A stretch of DNA of 64,000 nt from Aldehydirespirator sp963662645. Its GTDB lineage: Bacteria; Actinomycetota; Acidimicrobiia; Acidimicrobiales; Aldehydirespiratoraceae. The stretch's first letter is position 1. Every line of letters starts with the position of its first letter. The stretch is taken from NCBI GenBank assembly GCA_963662645.2, contig OY759762.1:62001-126000 (forward strand). Reading direction: 5' to 3'. A program made the position numbers and the translations under genes. Below are positions 9,401-18,094 of the stretch, piece after piece. The notes beneath the pieces were generated by a model, which saw nothing but the letters and a program-made list of their open reading frames with translations, searched no databases and was not told the origin of the DNA.

Positions 9401-9948
9401 TTGAGCAGGCCTCATCGCTTCCGGAGGCAGCAGGCATTCAGGCCCAGCGACAAGCGATTCTTGATAACCGCTTGCTGCTTGAGAACCCTGACCCGGTCAC
9501 CCCGCTTATTGATCAACTCGCGTCTCTGCTGCGTGCTTCGCTCAGAGACGCGATGGCGGACCTCTACGCGGCGTGCGAAGCAGAAATCGAGACGCTCGCA
9601 GCCTCGGACGGTTGGCGGCAACTAAGCGTCGATCAGCAGCAAGCAGTGCTCGCGAAAGTTGGCCTCAATCCGCCCCCTCTGGCTGATGTCACCAGTACCG
9701 ACAAGCTGTTGGAGGCGTTGAACGACCAACCGCTGAGAGGCATAGCGGACCAAATTGCCGCGCTGCCAGCGAAGGGCCTTGCGGCGCGTGGCGCTATCGC
9801 CAAGATCCTAGATCCGGAGCCGACGGTAGCGACGGTGTCGCTGCCAGCGGCCACGCTGAAGTCAGAGTCGGATGTGGATGACTACCTTGCGGGCCTTAGA
9901 AGGCAACTGATGGATCACATAGGCGCCGGCGAGACGGTGATCATGTGA
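6478..9948 (+). CDS. brxC: BREX P-loop ATPase BrxC
   Basis: The 1156-residue protein carries a Walker A motif GFFGSGKSHL at 78-87 and a Walker B motif LIVLDEMQQY at 267-276 (Asp271, Glu272), followed by sensor-like VVVVATGQAAL. Length is typical of BrxC (about 1200). BrxC is a large AAA-type ATPase of the BREX complex, required for both host-DNA methylation and phage restriction. The GTG start follows brxB by 4 nt, and the stop overlaps pglX (GTGA), so all genes are probably translated from one mRNA. Confidence 0.92.
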   Translation: MTITNRDVFAIDPTERDIPNLGVAKVRKPEDDGDWATLEWEIHSFVCEGEYERGLERILDQFLAHISQDEQPAVWVSGFFGSGKSHLMRVLEYLWRDYTLPSGSSARDLATLSPEIRRHLVELSGEARRVGGLWSAAGTLGSGTPGSVRLAFLAIVFGAAGLPQQYAPAQLAIYLQNEGLYDMVRSAVEDSGRNFEGELRNLYVSPVLAEALLDAGVTFGETTAEVSKTLQNQYPPVEDISNEEMLDAFEQVLKLQSATDGELPLTLIVLDEMQQYINDENTKAEHVQHLVEGCSARFGSQVVVVATGQAALTANPTLQKLIDRFSVTVALSDTDVETVVRRVVLRKKPNAVAAIEDVLESVSGEIDRQLGGSSLEAKAADKAILVADYPLLPTRRRFWERALRAIDKAGKAGVLRTQLKIVHEAARSVASDLVGHVIGGDFIFSSESASMLQSGVLLKEIDEHIRGLRDGTEDGELKSRACALIFLISQLPHDGVGDTGVRATAAVIADLLVEDLASDGPRLRSEVTRLLGELVEDGRLMNLGEAYHLQTEEGAEWTNAFNQRRATIQDDAAKMAQLRNDWLLACVDTELAGMKLVHGVSNTPRKFSRHWGADEPELDGTAIPLWIRDGWNVTEIQARDTAARAGTDSPVVFVLLPRVDADSIRDILATYAAAVDTISHRPEPQTDEGRQAKRGMQARAEAANENLVELFGAVIDDARIFQGGGNELTVSSLREGVEAAGKHALSRQFPKFGTADDARWGKVKDKARDGALDALAQVGWTGEASANPVCKEVLSRASAAGTKGSEIRRQLGDPPYGWPKDAIDGALLVLLVKGNLRAERDGRAVQGAMELPATQIGRTTFYKEDEPPTTVERIEVRGVLAEADILYTPEQEHVAISGLLERLVSLAGRAGGPAPLPKPPDTAHLDGLQALGGNEQFRAVANSAAQLREEIAAWGAAAEDRGQREVAWTKLDRLLEQASSLPEAAGIQAQRQAILDNRLLLENPDPVTPLIDQLASLLRASLRDAMADLYAACEAEIETLAASDGWRQLSVDQQQAVLAKVGLNPPPLADVTSTDKLLEALNDQPLRGIADQIAALPAKGLAARGAIAKILDPEPTVATVSLPAATLKSESDVDDYLAGLRRQLMDHIGAGETVIM

Positions 9949-12900
9949 GTAGGCATGTGATGGGTGTTCTGGACTCAAGGCTGCGGCGTAACCTCGAAGG
10001 CGCGTGCGTGAGGGGTCGGCGGGTATCTGAGGGGGCCTGTAGGGCAGCCCTAGGTTCGCTAGGAGTATCAGAGGATCGCCCCCCGGGTTACTTGGATGAC
10101 GGCGAGCGGGCATTGCGGCGCGGGTTGCGGGCGAAGTCCCGCCAGCTAGGTGACGCCGACGGGCAAATTGAGCGACTTGTGGAGGAATGCGCGTTTGAGC
10201 AGTGGCACCGACTGTTGTTCGCGCGGTTCTTGGCCGAGAACGACCTGCTAATCCACCCCTCCCTAAGGGCGCCGGTAACGCTGGCCGAGTGCGATGAGTT
10301 GGCTGTGGATCTAGCGGAACCAGACGGGTGGGGGGTGGCAGCTCGCTTCGCTGCAGCCATCTTGCCGGGTATATTTCGACCGGACGATCCGTGCGCCCAA
10401 CTTCGGTTGGCTCCCGAGGGTCGTCTCGAACTCGAACAGATTGTGGCAGGTCTGCCGACAGACGTGTTCGTTGTCGATGACTCGTTGGGTTGGGTGTATC
10501 AGTTCTGGCAGCGCGACAAGAAGGATCAGATCAACGCGTCAGAACGCAAGATCGGCGGACCGGACCTCGGACCGGTGACGCAACTCTTCACAGAGAACTA
10601 CATGGTTAGATTTCTCCTTGAGAATTCGCTTGGAGCATGGTGGGCGGCACGCCGTCCGAACAGCGAGTTGGCAAAGCAGTGGGACTATCTCCGCTTCGAT
10701 AATGACGGCAAACCAGCAGCAGGGAGCTTCGAGCAGTGGCCTGACAGTGTCGCTGAGGTGACAGTGATGGACCCGTGCTGCGGGTCGGGGCACTTCTTGG
10801 TCCAAGCGTTCTCGATGTTGTGGCAGATGCGGGTGGAGGAGGAGGGCCTGCGTCCGGAGGATGCTCAGGACGCAGTCCTACGCGACAACCTCTTCGGGTT
10901 GGAACTCGACCAGCGATGTGTCCAGATCGCGATGTTCGCGATTGCGCTGCAGGCATGGAAGACGGGCGACGATTGGCGTGAGCTTCCCGTGCCTCATGTC
11001 GCTTGTACGGGGATCCCCGTCAAGGCGCCAGTGGACGAGTGGAAGTCACTGGGCCATGGCGACGTGAGACTCGAGAACGCGCTCGTGCGCCTACACATCC
11101 TCTTTCGGGACGCCGACACCCTAGGAAGCCTTATTGACCCTAGACAGGTTGTAGAGGTCACGGAGCCGACTGGGCTTCAAGTATCGCTCGAGGATGTTGA
11201 CTGGGAGGAAATCGCCCCGTTGCTCTCGGAGGCGCTTCAGCGGGAGGCTGACGATCCGGCCACTGCCGTTTTCGGCGCACACGCCGCCGGTATCGCCCGC
11301 ACGGCGGACTACCTCTCGCGGCGGTACACCCTTGTCACCACAAACCCTCCTTTCTTGGGCCGTAGCAAGCAGTCAGACTGCTTGAAAGAATATGTAGAAG
11401 GCAGCAATGCGGATGCGAAAGCTGACCTGGCGCTGGCAATGATGATGCGCGGCATTGCAATGTGTCGTTCAGGTGGAGCAATCGCGTACGTGACGCCACA
11501 AACTTGGCTACAACTAAAGAGATCTAGAGAACTTCGTGAGCGAGTCTTGCGTCGTTATCGGTTTATAGGTTGCGTGTGGCTAGGAACAGGTGCTTTTGAA
11601 GGTCTGTCAGGTGAGGTGGTTACGGCAGCACTAATCACAGTTTCTAAGGAACTTGAGACCACCGGATCGATGTTCATCGTCGATTGCCAAGCAGCGAATG
11701 GAACTGCCGCTAAGGCGAAAGCGCTTCGGCAAGTAGAGATGCGGTCGATTCCACAATGCTCGCAGCTAACGAATCCAGCATCGCGCGTGCTTCCAAGGCT
11801 TGTCTCGGCGTCCACGATCGGCGATATCGGAGACTCTCACCAAGGAATAAAGACGAGCGACAACCCACGGTTCGTTCGCTTCTTCTGGGAGCTTCCTGCT
11901 ATAAGCGGTGGGTGGCGCCGTATGCAATCTGCTCCAGAAATTACCGTCGAGTTTGGCGGACGCTCTGAGATTGTGTATTGGGAAGATGGTTTTGGTGTGA
12001 TGACCGAGGTATGCCAGGAGGGAGCTGCCTTCCGAGGGCGCGCCGCTTGGGGCAGGCGAGGAGTCGTGGTGCGGGAGATGGGACAGTTGCCGGCAACGCT
12101 CTACTCCGGCGACCTGTTTGACGGTACTGGGTCGGTAATCATTCCCCACGAGGCCAGTGATCTACCGGTTCTCTGGGCCTTTTGTAGTTCACCCGAGCTG
12201 CATTCTGCGGTGCGATCAATCGATACTTCACTCAAGGTTTCAAGCGGTACTTTGAATTCTGTCCCTATGGATGCTACCCAATGGAGGCACCTTGGCGAGG
12301 ATGAACTACCTGAACCGTGGTCAGATGACCCAAGGCAGTGGTTGTTCCAGGGCCGACCGGAAGCATCGACAGAGCCGCTGCAGGTGGCAGTCGGTCGGTT
12401 ACTCGGCTACCGGTGGCCCGATCAGGTTGAGTCTGATGATCTCGACTCACTGGCCGATGACGACGGCGTTGTGTGTTTGCGGTCGGTGTTAGGTGAGCGT
12501 ACTGCAGCTGACAGGCTTCGAGAACTCTTGGCGCGAGCACTTGGAGGTACGTGGTCACCGATCAGGACTGGTGAGATGCTGGCTGCGTCAGGTTCCAGAA
12601 AGCAGGATCTAGGGTCCTGGCTGCAGGATGACTTCTTCAAGGCGCACTGCAAGCTATTCAAGAATCGTCCGTTCGTGTGGCACGTGTGGGATGGCCGCAG
12701 GGATGGCTTCGGAGCATTGGTGAACTGCCATCGGCTTGATCGTGCGACACTGGAACGTCTGACGTTCACGTACTTAGGAGACTGGATCGAACGCCAGAAT
12801 GCTGGCTTCCGTGACGATACACCTGGCGCCGAGGAGCGGTTGGTGGCAGCGCAGGATCTGCAGGCTCGGCTGCAGTTGATTCTGGCGGGTGAGTCTCCCT

Positions 12901-13133
12901 ACGACATCTATGTGCGGTGGAAGTCGCTTGCTGGTCAACCCCTGGGTTGGGAGCCAGATCTATACGATGGTGTTCGGCTCAATCTGCGTCCATTTGTCGA
13001 AGCTGAGGTGCTTCGGTCCAGGGTCAATGTGAAGTGGGGAAAGGACCGTGGCAGAGACCCAGATGGAAGTGAGCGCCATAACGGTCTTCACTGCACCCGC
13101 GCGGAGAAGATAGCGGCTCGCAAAGGACTGTGA
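9945..13133 (+). CDS. pglX: BREX adenine-specific DNA methyltransferase PglX (BrxX)
   Basis: The 1062-residue protein has the N6-adenine methyltransferase motifs: SAM-binding DPCCGSGHF at 276-284 and catalytic NPPF at 467-470, with the BrxX-type stretch VTQLFTENYMVRFLLENSLG before them. PglX methylates a non-palindromic site on host DNA, marking self; it probably does not cut. Residues about 470-780 (roughly 11,340-12,280) should include the target-recognition region, and the DNA there is clearly poorer in G and C than the rest of the gene, consistent with domain exchange. Both ends overlap neighbours by 4 nt. Confidence 0.92.
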   Translation: MSRHVMGVLDSRLRRNLEGACVRGRRVSEGACRAALGSLGVSEDRPPGYLDDGERALRRGLRAKSRQLGDADGQIERLVEECAFEQWHRLLFARFLAENDLLIHPSLRAPVTLAECDELAVDLAEPDGWGVAARFAAAILPGIFRPDDPCAQLRLAPEGRLELEQIVAGLPTDVFVVDDSLGWVYQFWQRDKKDQINASERKIGGPDLGPVTQLFTENYMVRFLLENSLGAWWAARRPNSELAKQWDYLRFDNDGKPAAGSFEQWPDSVAEVTVMDPCCGSGHFLVQAFSMLWQMRVEEEGLRPEDAQDAVLRDNLFGLELDQRCVQIAMFAIALQAWKTGDDWRELPVPHVACTGIPVKAPVDEWKSLGHGDVRLENALVRLHILFRDADTLGSLIDPRQVVEVTEPTGLQVSLEDVDWEEIAPLLSEALQREADDPATAVFGAHAAGIARTADYLSRRYTLVTTNPPFLGRSKQSDCLKEYVEGSNADAKADLALAMMMRGIAMCRSGGAIAYVTPQTWLQLKRSRELRERVLRRYRFIGCVWLGTGAFEGLSGEVVTAALITVSKELETTGSMFIVDCQAANGTAAKAKALRQVEMRSIPQCSQLTNPASRVLPRLVSASTIGDIGDSHQGIKTSDNPRFVRFFWELPAISGGWRRMQSAPEITVEFGGRSEIVYWEDGFGVMTEVCQEGAAFRGRAAWGRRGVVVREMGQLPATLYSGDLFDGTGSVIIPHEASDLPVLWAFCSSPELHSAVRSIDTSLKVSSGTLNSVPMDATQWRHLGEDELPEPWSDDPRQWLFQGRPEASTEPLQVAVGRLLGYRWPDQVESDDLDSLADDDGVVCLRSVLGERTAADRLRELLARALGGTWSPIRTGEMLAASGSRKQDLGSWLQDDFFKAHCKLFKNRPFVWHVWDGRRDGFGALVNCHRLDRATLERLTFTYLGDWIERQNAGFRDDTPGAEERLVAAQDLQARLQLILAGESPYDIYVRWKSLAGQPLGWEPDLYDGVRLNLRPFVEAEVLRSRVNVKWGKDRGRDPDGSERHNGLHCTRAEKIAARKGL

Positions 13134-15445
13134 AGATGAGCGAATCGGTTCTCGATCGCGTTGTCGAGATTCTGCGGAAGACAAAGGCCCACGATTCCAG
13201 CGTCGTGAAGGCACCGATCGCTCTGCTCTGGCCCGACGGCGACACCCAATGGCAGTCCATCATTCCCATGCTTCGGGATCGCTGTCGTATTGTCAGCTTC
13301 GGCTCATTTGACCCTGAGCGGGGGCAAGGCCCGGCGTACTGGCTCCGATGTGTAGTCGCCCGGACCGTCGAACTCGACGGCGCACCGACTGGCGTACCGA
13401 TCATCTACCTACCAGGGATATCGCGCGATGAGCTCCGCGCCATCGAGTCCGTCACTCCGGAACTTAGGCCCCTATGTGCACTACAGCATCGCTGCCAGTG
13501 GATCAGCCATCCGAACGGGAAGGACTGGACCGTGAGGGCGATGTTCTCCAACGTAGAGCGTGGATTCGGTCTCAGCGTCGCGACCGATTCGGACACCGCA
13601 GCGGCGCTCGTGGCCAGCCTGCCTGAACTCGTTCTGCAGCCCTGGCGCCGGCTTGAAGCCAAGCACATCGACGTCGACTTCCTCAACGGACTGCTGAATC
13701 CTGACCCGATCCGATCCATGTTGGATTGGCTGGACGACCCCATCTCAATGCAGTCATCGCTCTCCGATGCGGGATGGAACGCCTTCGTGCAGCAGTGCAA
13801 GAGCGACTTAGGGTTCGATCCCGCAACTCAGGGCGAGATTGAAGGGGCACGTCGACTTGGCCATGGTGAGGGTCAATGGGCTCAGGCATGGCAGCGGTTT
13901 CGAGAGAACCCAACCGAATTCCCTGGAATTCCGGACAGGCTCCGTCAAGCGCAGCCAAGCGAGCTACTTCCGATCAAGCCGGGATCTTGGCCGGGGCATG
14001 CAAGTGAGGAAGAGGACAGGCTTCGAGATGCCCTCAGCCGCCTGTCACATGCGACGCCTCAGGAAGCTCGAGCCCGTGTGTTGGAGCTAGAGAAGTCACA
14101 CGGGGTCCGGCGTGACTACGTATGGTCCGATCTAGGGTGGACTCCTCTTGCTCTTGCATTGGAGCATTTGGCAGAACTCGCCCGCCTTACGTCCGCGGGC
14201 CCAGGCGGTGCGATTGTCGAGGCGATCGCAGAGTGGTACTCATCCGCTGGCTGGCGAGCAGACATGGCGGTGCTAGCGGCTCTCAAAGAGGTCGTACGCC
14301 AGATTGACGTTGCGGCAGTCGAGACCGCTGTAGCGGCGGTCTACAAGCCGTGGGCTGATGCCTGTGCACGCTCGTTTCAAATGGCGGTCGGGCCGATGGC
14401 GAATGCGGAGACCTACGTTGCTGCGCCACCAGCTGCGCCGCGGGCCGGCGATGTCGTGCTCTTCGTCGACGGGCTCCGGCTTGACGTTGCACACCTACTC
14501 AACGATCGGTTGGCTTTCGCCGGCTACCACACTGATCTTTCCGCCGTCCTGGCTGCGTTGCCAACCATCACACAAACCTCCAAGCCAGCGCTTGTCCCTA
14601 TCGACCAAGGGCTCCTAACGGCGGGGTCTGGGCTCGACGCGAGACGTGCGCCGGATGGACCCACTGCGAGAGTGCAAGTTCTGCGAGGTCTAATGGCGGA
14701 CGCAGGGATCCAGCTGCTCGGAGCCTCGGAGGCTGGCGAGGCTGGCGGCATCGCTTGGTCGGAGGCAGGTGAGATTGACCGTCGCGGACATGAACTCGGG
14801 CTTCGGCTTGTGCATGAGATCGATGGCGAGGTGCAGCGAATTGCTACGCGAATTGAGGATCTGCTGGCTGCTGGGTGGAGTCGAGTCATGGTGGTCACCG
14901 ATCATGGCTGGCTGCTCGTGCCCGGGGGCCTGCCGAAGAACGAAGACCTTCCCGTCGCGGTCGCAGTCACTAAGAAAGGGCGTTGCGCTCGGGTCAAACA
15001 TGGAGCGGCAACATTGGTGCCAACTGTGCCCTGGCATTGGGATTGCGACGTGAGGATCGCAGTGGCGCCTGGTATCTCATGCTTCGAGGCGAACCAAGCC
15101 TACGAGCACGGCGGCGTGAGTCCCCAGGAGTGCGTCGTGCCACGCCTGATTGTCAGCAGTGGGGAAAGACATACGGCAGGCGTGGCGGTGACGAGCATGA
15201 AGTGGCGTGGGTTGAGCCTCGTCGTGGAGTTCTCTGGTCTTCCGGACGGCGCAACGATCGATTTGCGAGTCACGGCTGGCGATGCCGAGTCCAGTGTCGC
15301 GCACGGCCGCATGGCCGGCGAGGGCAAGATGAGTCTTCTCGTTGGTGATGAGGACCTCGAAGGTGAGCAGGCGCACCTAGTTCTTGTAGGCGCCGATGGC
15401 TCCCTACTCGTCCAGCGTGAGACGACCGTGGGGCAGAACCGGTGA
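13130..15445 (+). CDS. pglZ: BREX phosphatase-superfamily protein PglZ
   Basis: The 771-residue protein contains the PglZ domain of the alkaline phosphatase superfamily. Candidate metal ligands are visible: Asp447 in VVLFVDGLRLD, the TQTSKPA segment near 481-487, Asp591 and His592 in VVTDHGWLL, and His660 in YEHGGVSPQECVVP. PglZ is a metal-dependent phosphodiesterase-type enzyme essential for BREX. The GTG at 13130 overlaps the pglX stop; an ATG at 13136 is the alternative. The stop overlaps the brxL-kinase gene (GTGA). Confidence 0.9.
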   Translation: MKMSESVLDRVVEILRKTKAHDSSVVKAPIALLWPDGDTQWQSIIPMLRDRCRIVSFGSFDPERGQGPAYWLRCVVARTVELDGAPTGVPIIYLPGISRDELRAIESVTPELRPLCALQHRCQWISHPNGKDWTVRAMFSNVERGFGLSVATDSDTAAALVASLPELVLQPWRRLEAKHIDVDFLNGLLNPDPIRSMLDWLDDPISMQSSLSDAGWNAFVQQCKSDLGFDPATQGEIEGARRLGHGEGQWAQAWQRFRENPTEFPGIPDRLRQAQPSELLPIKPGSWPGHASEEEDRLRDALSRLSHATPQEARARVLELEKSHGVRRDYVWSDLGWTPLALALEHLAELARLTSAGPGGAIVEAIAEWYSSAGWRADMAVLAALKEVVRQIDVAAVETAVAAVYKPWADACARSFQMAVGPMANAETYVAAPPAAPRAGDVVLFVDGLRLDVAHLLNDRLAFAGYHTDLSAVLAALPTITQTSKPALVPIDQGLLTAGSGLDARRAPDGPTARVQVLRGLMADAGIQLLGASEAGEAGGIAWSEAGEIDRRGHELGLRLVHEIDGEVQRIATRIEDLLAAGWSRVMVVTDHGWLLVPGGLPKNEDLPVAVAVTKKGRCARVKHGAATLVPTVPWHWDCDVRIAVAPGISCFEANQAYEHGGVSPQECVVPRLIVSSGERHTAGVAVTSMKWRGLSLVVEFSGLPDGATIDLRVTAGDAESSVAHGRMAGEGKMSLLVGDEDLEGEQAHLVLVGADGSLLVQRETTVGQNR

Positions 15446-17904
15446 CGGCCCTCGATTCCCTCGACACACTCGCGGCAGAGGTCTTCGATGGGTATTTGGT
15501 GAAGAAGGACCTCGCCCAGCAGTTTCGCGGCCAGTATCCGGTTCCGACTTATGTCGGCGAGTTTATGCTCGGCCGCTACTGCGCCACGACAGACCCAGAC
15601 GAGATCGCAGCTGGGCTTGAGATGGTTCAACAGTCCATGCAGGACCGTACTGTCCGTGCCGGCGAAGAAGAGCTATTCAAGCATCGAGCTCGCGACAGAG
15701 GTCGGGTCAAGATCATCGATCTCCTCCGCGCGCGACTTGATTCCCGCAGCGATGCCTATAAGGCCGAACTGCCCAGCCTGCAGATCAGCGACATCCACAT
15801 TTCCGCGGACCTAGTTGACAAGCACCAGCGCATGCTGACCGGCGGATTCTATGCGGAGGTCACCCTGAAGTATGTCGCTGCCATGGCAGGCGAACAGGGT
15901 GGTCAGCCCTTCCGCGTTGAAGCCATCCGGCCGATTCAGATGTCGACTCGCGATGCACTTGGGACCTTCGTCCGTGGCCGATCGGCTTTCACACTCAAAC
16001 AGTGGCGCGAACTCCTCCTGCGGAGCGTCGGCTTTGCACCGTCGCGCTTGAATCCTCGCCAACAGGACGTCCTGATCGCGCGCATGGTTCCGTTCGTCGT
16101 CCGGAACTACAACGCGGTCGAGATTGGCCCCCGCGGGACCGGCAAGTCGCATCTGTTCCAGCAGGTCTCGCCCTACGCCCATCTTGTCTCAGGCGGAAAG
16201 GCCACCATCGCGAACATGTTTGTGAACATGGCTACTGGACGGAGGGGCTTGGTAGCTCAGTACGACGTGATCTGCTTCGACGAAGTGTCCGGCGTCTCGT
16301 TTGATCAGAAGGAGGGCGTGAACATTCTCAAGGGCTATATGGAGTCCGGCGAGTTCAGCCGCGGCCGCGAATCGATCCGCGCCGAGGGCGGGATCGTCAT
16401 GGTCGGGAACTTCGATGTCGACGTTGAGGCCCAGCTTAGGATCGGACACCTACTCTCGCCGCTCCCCAAGGAGATGCGCGACGACACCGCGTTCATGGAT
16501 CGCATCCATGCGTATCTGCCTGGCTGGGATGTGCCCAAGCTCGACCCGTCCTACTTCACCGACCATTTCGGCTTCGTGAGCGATTACCTTGCGGAGGTCT
16601 GGAGTCAACTGCGCATGTCCACCCGACTCGACGTACTGCAGGGTCGGCTTGAGTGGGGCAGCCAACTCAGCGGTCGTGACAAGAAGGCCGCAAACAACAC
16701 CGTCGATGGGCTGCTGAGGCTTCTCTATCCGGATCCGGCGATGGATGTGCCTGACGAGTTTCTCAGTTGGGCCGCGACGCTCGCACTGGAGATGCGCCGC
16801 CGCGTCAAGGAAGCGCAGGCGTTCATCGGTGCCGGCGAGTTCGGACGGACTGATCTGTCCTTCACCCTCGGTGACGGACCCGAGGTGGTGGTCCACTGCG
16901 ACGAGACTCTCAGGCATCGCATGAGTGTGGGCAGCGAGGTCGTTGGTCCATCCGCGACCAGCGGGACGTCAAGCGCCGAAGGGCTTCCAGCTCCCGATCT
17001 GGAGGATCTGTCGTCTGAGGCACCGACTAGGAACCACTCGGTAGGTGATGTGATCGGTAGCCGCTTCGAGGTGGAGGAGGTCCTGGGAGAGGGTGGCTTC
17101 TCCAGGGTCTATCGCGTTCATGACGCTGTCGAGAGCGAGGTGCGAGCGCTCAAGCTTTTCGATAGTGCCGCCGGCTACGACGCCGTCCGGCGTGAGATTG
17201 GTGCCTTGCGCAAGGTCGACCATCCCAACGTCGTGAAGGTGATTTGGGCAGACCGAACCTCTAACGACGAGTGGTACCTGATCATGGAATACATCGACGG
17301 CGAACTCCTCGCTGACTACGTCAACGGGAATAAGCCGTTGCGCGATCGCGAAGCAATCGATGTCGCTCTCGATGTGCTCAGCGCGCTCATGGCGATCCAT
17401 CCCGACACCGACTTGCTAGACGCGCTTGACCAGAAGAAGCGAGAAGGGGAAATCACCGCTGCTGAGTATGACGACCTCATGTCTGACAACGAGAGCGCTC
17501 TCGTCCATCGCGATATCAAGCCCCAGAACATCATGTTGACCAGATCAGGAGCAAAGCTCCTCGACTTCAACATCGCGTCGCGCGTGGGCGACCCTGTCGG
17601 CACCGTATCCGGTACGCCGCCCTATCAGCCGCCCGATGCCGACCTCACCCGCTGGGATGTGTCCACCGACCTCTTTGCCGTCGGCGTCACACTCTATGAG
17701 CTGCTTTGCGACGGTGAGCATCCTTACCCGCACTCCCGTCCCATGCTCGATGTCGAGCCCAGGGATCCTCGCCAGTTCCGGAGGGACCTAAGTGAGGCGT
17801 TGGCCGAATTCCTGCTCCATGCGTGCGCCCCGGAGCGGACCGCACGCTTTCAGACGGCGACAGAGATGAAGGAGGCCTTAGCCGCTGCTCGGGTAGCACT
17901 CTAG
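15442..17904 (+). CDS. brxL: BrxL AAA+ protein fused to a C-terminal Ser/Thr protein kinase
   Basis: The 820-residue protein has two parts. Residues 1-500 match BrxL: N-terminal region with FDGYLVKKDLAQQFRG and QYPVPTYVGEFMLGRYC, Walker A IGPRGTGKSHL (228-238) and Walker B VICFDEVSG (276-284). Normal BrxL continues into a Lon-like domain; here a linker rich in Ser, Pro and acids (about 500-535) leads into a kinase domain at 540-820. The kinase has a Gly loop LGEGGFSRVY (548-557), Lys571, Glu585, catalytic HRDIKPQN (689-696) and DFN at 708-710 in place of DFG, so it looks active. About 30 charged residues are inserted before the HRD loop. It ends the BREX operon. Confidence 0.88.
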   Translation: MTALDSLDTLAAEVFDGYLVKKDLAQQFRGQYPVPTYVGEFMLGRYCATTDPDEIAAGLEMVQQSMQDRTVRAGEEELFKHRARDRGRVKIIDLLRARLDSRSDAYKAELPSLQISDIHISADLVDKHQRMLTGGFYAEVTLKYVAAMAGEQGGQPFRVEAIRPIQMSTRDALGTFVRGRSAFTLKQWRELLLRSVGFAPSRLNPRQQDVLIARMVPFVVRNYNAVEIGPRGTGKSHLFQQVSPYAHLVSGGKATIANMFVNMATGRRGLVAQYDVICFDEVSGVSFDQKEGVNILKGYMESGEFSRGRESIRAEGGIVMVGNFDVDVEAQLRIGHLLSPLPKEMRDDTAFMDRIHAYLPGWDVPKLDPSYFTDHFGFVSDYLAEVWSQLRMSTRLDVLQGRLEWGSQLSGRDKKAANNTVDGLLRLLYPDPAMDVPDEFLSWAATLALEMRRRVKEAQAFIGAGEFGRTDLSFTLGDGPEVVVHCDETLRHRMSVGSEVVGPSATSGTSSAEGLPAPDLEDLSSEAPTRNHSVGDVIGSRFEVEEVLGEGGFSRVYRVHDAVESEVRALKLFDSAAGYDAVRREIGALRKVDHPNVVKVIWADRTSNDEWYLIMEYIDGELLADYVNGNKPLRDREAIDVALDVLSALMAIHPDTDLLDALDQKKREGEITAAEYDDLMSDNESALVHRDIKPQNIMLTRSGAKLLDFNIASRVGDPVGTVSGTPPYQPPDADLTRWDVSTDLFAVGVTLYELLCDGEHPYPHSRPMLDVEPRDPRQFRRDLSEALAEFLLHACAPERTARFQTATEMKEALAAARVAL

Positions 17905-18094
17905 GTGGGTAGAACGCCCGCTCGTAGCCGGAGATCAGAGCCGGGCATCTGCCTGAACGTCATGATCGGATCACTCGAGCCTTGAGGTGTCCATGAGACG
18001 CATGGGCACCTCACCCGAGCGATGGTATATCCACGTTGGCCCGGAGGGGTTCGACTGGCCTACTAATTCGTTGTGGAGGAGGGGAGGAGAAGCG

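Noticed and set aside
9945..13133. Type I restriction or type IIL methyltransferase
   Set aside because: Single methyltransferase motifs are shared, but the gene order and the PglX-type N-terminus place it in BREX; no specificity or restriction subunit gene is seen.
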